DNA from: Pseudomonadota bacterium
GTDB taxonomy: Bacteria > Pseudomonadota > Gammaproteobacteria > Pseudomonadales > Azotimanducaceae
Assembly (NCBI GenBank): GCA_027622495.1
Contig: JAQBYL010000138.1
Span: 1-9,714 of the forward strand
Reading direction: 5' to 3'
Length of the DNA: 9,714 nt
The notes under the pieces were generated by a model. The model saw only the letters and a list, made by a program, of their open reading frames with translations. It made no database searches and was not told where the DNA came from. The translations under genes were made by a program, and so were the position numbers. Of this stretch, positions 6,123 to 9,714 are shown piece after piece. How positions within the stretch are numbered: the first letter of the stretch is position 1; each line of letters begins with the position of its first letter.

Positions 6123-6908
6123 TCAGCGCCGTACGGTGGGGGTCTGATTCAGATGATGCCCGCCATCGAGGATCAGTGTCTCACCCGTAACCACCGATGC
6201 GCTGGCCAGAAAAAACAGAATTGATTCGGCAATCGTATCCGGTGTGGTGGTCAGCCGAAGCGGCGTTGTCTGCTCCAGATGAGCTTTGGAACGCTCATAG
6301 TTCTCTCTGCCCATCCCCTTCGCCAGCCACTCACCCTGGATGAATCCCGGGCACACGGTATTGACCCGGATCTCCGGTCCCAGCACCCGGGCGAGTGACA
6401 GACCCATGGTGATCAGCGCGCCTTTTGACGCGGCGTAGGCAATCGAACTGCCGACACCCATGACCCCGGCAATCGAAGCAACGTTGACGATACTGCCCAT
6501 GCCACCCCGTTTCATAAGGGGTGCGGCCGCACGGGTCATCTGAAAAACACCTACCGTATTCACGCCGTAGATGTCGAAAAAATCCTGTTTACTCAAGCCT
6601 TCCAGGTCGTTATGAGGGCAGAATTTCGTCGTTCCAGCATTGTTGACCAGACCATCGAGCCTGCCCCATTTTTCTTCGGCTGCACCAACCAGACGTCGAC
6701 AATCTGCGTCGAGCGAAACATCTGCCTGAACAATCACGGTTTCAACGCCGTAGGCCTGACAGGCTGTTTGTGTCTCCCGGGCACCCGCTTCGTTGCTTGA
6801 ATAATTGATCACCACATGCGCGCCACGTTCGGCAACTTGTCGTGCGCAGGCCGCACCGACACCAGATGATGAGCCCGTCACGATGACGACCGAGTCCTGA
6901 AGATCCAT
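6123..6908 (-). CDS. SDR-family NAD(P)-dependent oxidoreductase
   Basis: This 261-aa classical short-chain dehydrogenase/reductase has the full set of family landmarks. They are the cofactor loop TGSSSGVG (residues 11-18), the NNAG motif (89-92), Asn117, Ser145 in VNVASIAG, and the catalytic Tyr158 and Lys162 in AYAASK. PGFI follows at 187-190 and the C-terminal GETLILDGG at 242-250. The region after strand 2 reads NYSSNEAGA, without an acidic residue at the strand end, which favours NADP(H) over NAD(H). That is an inference. I chose the ATG at 6908 because GAGG lies 7 bases upstream and the nucleotide-binding fold begins there. An ATG at 6998 would add 30 unlikely residues and overlap the divergent gene. 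The substrate cannot be assigned; FabG-like reductases and sugar or alcohol dehydrogenases look alike at this level. Confidence 0.93.
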   Translation of the reverse strand: MDLQDSVVIVTGSSSGVGAACARQVAERGAHVVINYSSNEAGARETQTACQAYGVETVIVQADVSLDADCRRLVGAAEEKWGRLDGLVNNAGTTKFCPHNDLEGLSKQDFFDIYGVNTVGVFQMTRAAAPLMKRGGMGSIVNVASIAGVMGVGSSIAYAASKGALITMGLSLARVLGPEIRVNTVCPGFIQGEWLAKGMGRENYERSKAHLEQTTPLRLTTTPDTIAESILFFLASASVVTGETLILDGGHHLNQTPTVRR

Positions 6909-6977
6909 ATCGCTACCTCTTAGCAGCCTTGTTGGCGGATTGATGGCGTGCACCGGTGGTGGCGCACATGTCGATCC

Positions 6978-7007
6978 ATTATCATGATCCGATGGCAATC
7001 AAAGCAA
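6978..7007 (-). promoter_or_regulatory. Possible sigma-70 promoter of the SDR gene
   Basis: On the minus strand TTGCTT (7007-7002) is followed after 18 bp by GATAAT (6983-6978), a 5 of 6 match to the -10 hexamer. A start near 6971 would give a leader of about 60 bases before the SDR ATG. The element lies across the start of the divergent HAD gene, so the two promoters would interfere. The -35 match is only fair. Confidence 0.3.
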
Positions 7008-7636
7008 TTCTCTGGGACTTCGGTGGCGTGCTCACCACCAGTCCGTTCGACGCATTCAACCGTTTCGAAACCACCAATGACCTGCCGGTCGACTTCATTC
7101 GAACCCTCAATGCCACCAATCCGGAAAACAACGCATGGGCACAGTTCGAGTCGAGCAGTGTCTCGCTTGATGAGTTTGATGAACTGTTCGCGCTCGAATC
7201 AACCGCCCAGGGTCACCGGATACCAGGCAAACAGATTGTTGAATTGCTGAGTGGAGATCTGCGTCCGCGAATGGTCGGTGTGCTCAAAGAGTGCAAACGC
7301 CATTTTCAGGTTGCCTGCATCACTAATAACGTAAAGTCCGGCCAGGGGCCGGGCATGGCCCGCACCAGCGAACGTGCCGCGCAGATGTCACAGGTGATGG
7401 CTTTGTTTGATCTGGTGGTTGAATCCAGCATCGAGGGTATCCGTAAACCCAATCCTTCAATCTACTCGCTGACCTGCGACCGCCTCGGCATCGTGCCTGC
7501 CGACGCAGTCTTTCTGGATGATCTGGGTATCAATCTCAAGCCTGCGCGGGCTCTCGGTATGCAGACGATCAAGGTCCTGAATGAAAGTCAGGCCATCGAT
7601 GATCTGGCCTTGTTGACCGGTCTGAAATTCGCCTGA
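6992..7636 (+). CDS. HAD-like hydrolase (HAD-IA type)
   Basis: This 214-aa protein is a haloacid-dehalogenase-superfamily hydrolase. Motif I is ILWDFGGVLTTS with nucleophile Asp9. Motif II is ACITNN (Thr111), motif III Lys152 in IRKPNPSIY, and motif IV FLDDLGIN (Asp176, Asp177) followed by LKPARALGM. Residues about 15-90 are a helical cap inserted after motif I, as in subclass IA. The residue two after the nucleophile is Gly, not the usual acid-base Asp. DFGG and DLGN forms are known in active phosphatases such as E. coli YihX, so activity is not excluded. The start is uncertain. MAIKAILWDFGG at 6992 matches how relatives usually begin, but no clear ribosome-binding site precedes it. The ATG at 6968 or GTG at 6956 would add 8-12 residues. 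It is divergent from the SDR gene and convergent with the kinase gene. Confidence 0.88.
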   Translation: MAIKAILWDFGGVLTTSPFDAFNRFETTNDLPVDFIRTLNATNPENNAWAQFESSSVSLDEFDELFALESTAQGHRIPGKQIVELLSGDLRPRMVGVLKECKRHFQVACITNNVKSGQGPGMARTSERAAQMSQVMALFDLVVESSIEGIRKPNPSIYSLTCDRLGIVPADAVFLDDLGINLKPARALGMQTIKVLNESQAIDDLALLTGLKFA

Positions 7637-7644
7637 AGCGCGCC

Positions 7645-8556
7645 TCAATAAGGTTTCAGAGGTTTTCTGCGCGACAGAAACTTATTGATCTCCGATTGAT
7701 CCGGTATGGATGAAGCAGCACCCGGTCGAGTCACTGTGAGCGCCCCGGCTGCGGATGCGCGAGTCAGAGATTCCGGCACATCCAGACCGCCGATGAGCGC
7801 AGCCAGTAACACGCCGGTAAAAGCATCGCCTGCTGCAGTTTCATCTACCGGTTTGACCTGAAACGCGGGCAGACGGATGCGCGGACTGCGATAGCCATAG
7901 CGAAGACCAGCGTGACCCAGCGTCTGCAGGATCTGTGTTTTAGGAAGGCTTTCCATCAGTCGATCGAATGCTTTTTTTTCGTCTTCTTCACCGGCGATTG
8001 CACAGGCCTCGATTGCATTCACTATCAGCCAGTCGACGCTTGTGAAGTCGTACTCACCGATGCGTTCGTCAACAGGTGCAACGTTGAAGGCGATCTTTGC
8101 CTTGGATTCTTTAGCCCGCGCCAGCACGCGGGGAACATCGTTGATTTCGTTCTGCAGTAATAACCAGTCGCCCCGCTCGAGTAACTTGAAGGCTTCATCC
8201 ACGTCGGCTTCTGTCAGGCATCGATTGGCGCCACCGTCGATGACGATTGCATTAACGCCTGATCGATCGACCTGAATCACCGCATGGCCTGAACTTCCGC
8301 TGACTGTGCGTACCTTGGTTACGTCAACAGAAGCTTTTGACAACACGTCCAGCAGCACCTGGCCATCGTCTCCGACACACCCTACATGGCACACCTCGAC
8401 ACCGTTCAAAGCGGCAGCCAACGACTGGTTCAATCCCTTTCCGCCCGGGGAAAACGTGTGGGACAGACTGCTGATGGTCTCACCTGGTCCCACCAGGGCG
8501 GGCACCGCATAGACATGGTCCATGGAAAGTGAACCCAGATTGACCAGTTTAGGCAT
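7645..8556 (-). CDS. rbsK: Ribokinase-like PfkB-family sugar kinase
   Basis: This 303-aa protein matches ribokinase in length (E. coli RbsK 309 aa) and in landmark order. An N-terminal NLGSLSMDH is followed by the PfkB signature 1 region SPGGKGLNQSLAAA (36-49). NAIE (180-183) supplies the NxxE metal/phosphate motif, and ILQTLGHAGL (209-218) matches the strand before the nucleotide site. VDETAAGDAFTGVL (237-250) carries the anion hole and catalytic base Asp244. The ending TRPGAASSIPDQSEINKFL (277-295) is characteristic of ribokinases within PfkB kinases. It probably phosphorylates ribose or a related pentose with ATP. The ATG at 8556 has GAGGAG 9 bases upstream; an ATG at 8619 would overlap the divergent gene and add an unlikely leader. 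No ribose transporter or regulator is adjacent, so the substrate is inferred from motifs alone. Confidence 0.88.
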   Translation of the reverse strand: MPKLVNLGSLSMDHVYAVPALVGPGETISSLSHTFSPGGKGLNQSLAAALNGVEVCHVGCVGDDGQVLLDVLSKASVDVTKVRTVSGSSGHAVIQVDRSGVNAIVIDGGANRCLTEADVDEAFKLLERGDWLLLQNEINDVPRVLARAKESKAKIAFNVAPVDERIGEYDFTSVDWLIVNAIEACAIAGEEDEKKAFDRLMESLPKTQILQTLGHAGLRYGYRSPRIRLPAFQVKPVDETAAGDAFTGVLLAALIGGLDVPESLTRASAAGALTVTRPGAASSIPDQSEINKFLSRRKPLKPY

Positions 8557-8606
8557 ACTCGTTAACTCCTCATCGAGCCCTTTAACATGGACTAACAAAA
8601 AATCGT

Positions 8607-9692
8607 GTGCAACCATCACTGGCTGACAAAAACTCTGGACAAACTGTGTCTGTTTCTGCTGCGGAAAACGCCGTTGCCCATCTTTATCACTCGTGGATCA
8701 CAGGCCAGGTACTGACGCTGGTTTCACGTGCTGGTGCGGATGCGGCCGAGGCTTTCGTGTTCCGTCTGTTCCGAACGCAGCATCACGAAAAGTTTTTGGG
8801 CGGCCTCACCAAACTCGGTCTCGATCATCTGCCTCACGCCGTTGCAGCCGCCAGATACCACTATTTTTCCAACCAGTTGGGTGGCGTGCAGGTCGAATAC
8901 CTGGAAGTTGATGAGCGTAAAGCGTGGATTCGCTACCCTCCACCGCGATGGATCTGGCAAGGCAGCGCAATCTGCGGGATTCCGAGCAATGTTAACCGGG
9001 CCATGTTGCACGGTTGGCATGCGCACAACGGTGTGACCTTGAACAACCCCCGGCTCGGGTTTGTGTGCACCAAAACCACCGTTGACGGACAACCGGGTCT
9101 GGAAGGTTACTATCAGGAATTCGATCACGTGCTTGCCGAAGATGAGCGCCTGCAGTTCCGGCCTGAGGAGGATTGCCCGTGGATCGATCCGGCATCGCTG
9201 CCTGAACTCGATTCCAACCGCTGGCCCGAGGAACGCCGGGCGAAGGCTTACCGGAACTACGCAATGGAGTATCTGCGCAATGGTCTGCCGATTCTGGTTT
9301 CCCTCTTCGGCCCCGAACAAGCCCTCTATCTCGGACGTCTGTGCGGGCTGCAGATCGGCATGCACTGTTACCGGGAGATCGCCCGCCTGATGCAGGTTTC
9401 GGATGACAGCCCCGAGAGTTTTGCGCAGCTTTTAGCGGCGCTTCTGATTGGCAGTGGCGATACGGTAACCCGCATCGGCGTTGATCTGGAGCAAAACCAG
9501 TGGCGGATCTTTCAGGAAGGCTCGATTCACCCGGTTGTCAGGCAGATATGGCTGTCTGTGTATGAAGGCCTGTTGCAGGCCCATAACCGTTTCCTGAAAC
9601 TTAACCTGGATGGTCAGCGCATAACCATTGCATCAACCACAACATCAACCACAACATCAACCACTACATCAACCACCTTCAATTCGAGGTAA
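8607..9692 (+). CDS. Unrecognised protein (361 codons) with a C-terminal Thr/Ser repeat tail
   Basis: I do not recognise this family with confidence. There is no signal peptide and no clear membrane helix, so it is probably cytoplasmic. The N-terminal half is helical and then aromatic-rich (AWIRYPPPRWIWQG at residues 107-120, then a WHAHNG motif and GYYQEFDHVL). The C-terminal half holds helices (GPEQALYLGRLCGLQIGMHC, then LLAALLIGSGD) followed by VTRIGVDLEQNQWRIF. Each half seems to end in helices followed by a two-strand hairpin, as in small ligand-binding V4R-like folds, but this is speculation. Residues from about 342 on are a TTTS repeat tail. The start is uncertain: GTG at 8607 lacks a ribosome-binding site, while GTG at 8646 has GGA 6 bases upstream and would give MSVSAAENAVAHLYHSW. 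A possible promoter (TTGACC at 8540, 16 bp, TTAACT at 8562) overlaps the kinase start. The long open frame and normal composition support coding. Confidence 0.75.
   Translation: MQPSLADKNSGQTVSVSAAENAVAHLYHSWITGQVLTLVSRAGADAAEAFVFRLFRTQHHEKFLGGLTKLGLDHLPHAVAAARYHYFSNQLGGVQVEYLEVDERKAWIRYPPPRWIWQGSAICGIPSNVNRAMLHGWHAHNGVTLNNPRLGFVCTKTTVDGQPGLEGYYQEFDHVLAEDERLQFRPEEDCPWIDPASLPELDSNRWPEERRAKAYRNYAMEYLRNGLPILVSLFGPEQALYLGRLCGLQIGMHCYREIARLMQVSDDSPESFAQLLAALLIGSGDTVTRIGVDLEQNQWRIFQEGSIHPVVRQIWLSVYEGLLQAHNRFLKLNLDGQRITIASTTTSTTTSTTTSTTFNSR
9631..9678 (+). repeat. Four tandem copies of a 12-bp repeat inside the coding region
   Basis: The unit CATCAACCACAA occurs twice exactly, then as CATCAACCACTA and CATCAACCACCT. 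Because the unit is 12 bp, gain or loss of copies keeps the reading frame. It encodes the TTTSTTTSTTTSTT tail just before the stop codon at 9690-9692. Confidence 0.95.
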
Positions 9693-9714
9693 GAAAAACA
9701 CCTCGCTGTCAGGG

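Noticed and set aside
7621..7660. TCTGAAA / TTTCAGA inverted repeat between the convergent HAD and kinase genes
   Set aside because: The arms are 7 bp apart by 26 bases, low in GC and without a T-run; it does not look like a working bidirectional terminator.
8724..9365. Long minus-strand frame (213 codons) opposite the last gene
   Set aside because: The plus-strand frame is longer and extends well beyond it on both sides, ends in an ordered repeat tail and has a more protein-like composition, so the minus frame is most likely a shadow. As the plus protein is unrecognised, this is a judgement rather than proof.
9685..9705. Hairpin CGAGGT / ACCTCG over the last gene's stop codon, as a terminator
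   Set aside because: The stem is only 6 bp with a 9-base A-rich loop and no T-run follows on the plus strand before the window ends.

Overview
The window looks like a chromosomal segment of a Gammaproteobacterium, possibly a marine or other aquatic one. The grounds are a complete TtpC-type TonB energy-transduction operon of the kind known from Vibrio and Shewanella, a PhoB that closely resembles the gammaproteobacterial form, moderately high GC and dense gene packing. I see no tRNA, rRNA, CRISPR, insertion sequence or phage gene. The exact lineage cannot be fixed from this sequence.

Layout. Positions 1-4126 (minus strand) hold a six-gene operon read from right to left: a DUF3450-type periplasmic coiled-coil protein, a TtpC-like long ExbB, a short ExbB, ExbD, TonB, and a TPR-type periplasmic protein cut by the window edge. 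Gaps are 9-10 bp or the genes overlap. Positions 4127-4388 are the operon's upstream region and hold a perfect AGTAC-N5-GTACT dyad. Positions 4389-5212 (minus) hold a dienelactone-hydrolase-like gene and, overlapping its stop codon by ATGA, an easily missed 51-codon gene with two cysteines. Positions 5213-5420 are a divergent control region containing a convincing Pho box placed 10 bp before a -10 element. It leads into phoB (5421-6113, plus), which has no phoR after it.

The right third is a set of metabolic genes in alternating orientation: an SDR oxidoreductase (minus), a HAD-like hydrolase (plus, divergent from it), a ribokinase-like PfkB kinase (minus, convergent with the HAD gene), and an unrecognised 361-codon protein (plus) whose C-terminus is a Thr/Ser tail encoded by four copies of a 12-bp tandem repeat.

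How the genes work together. The TonB block should use proton motive force, through ExbB/ExbD and the extra TtpC ring-type protein, to drive TonB-dependent outer-membrane uptake of substrates such as siderophores, heme, vitamin B12 or glycans. No receptor gene lies in the window, so the substrate is unknown. PhoB should switch on phosphate-starvation genes, including itself through the Pho box. The SDR, HAD, ribokinase and DLH genes look like general carbon and sugar metabolism, with no pathway provable from context.
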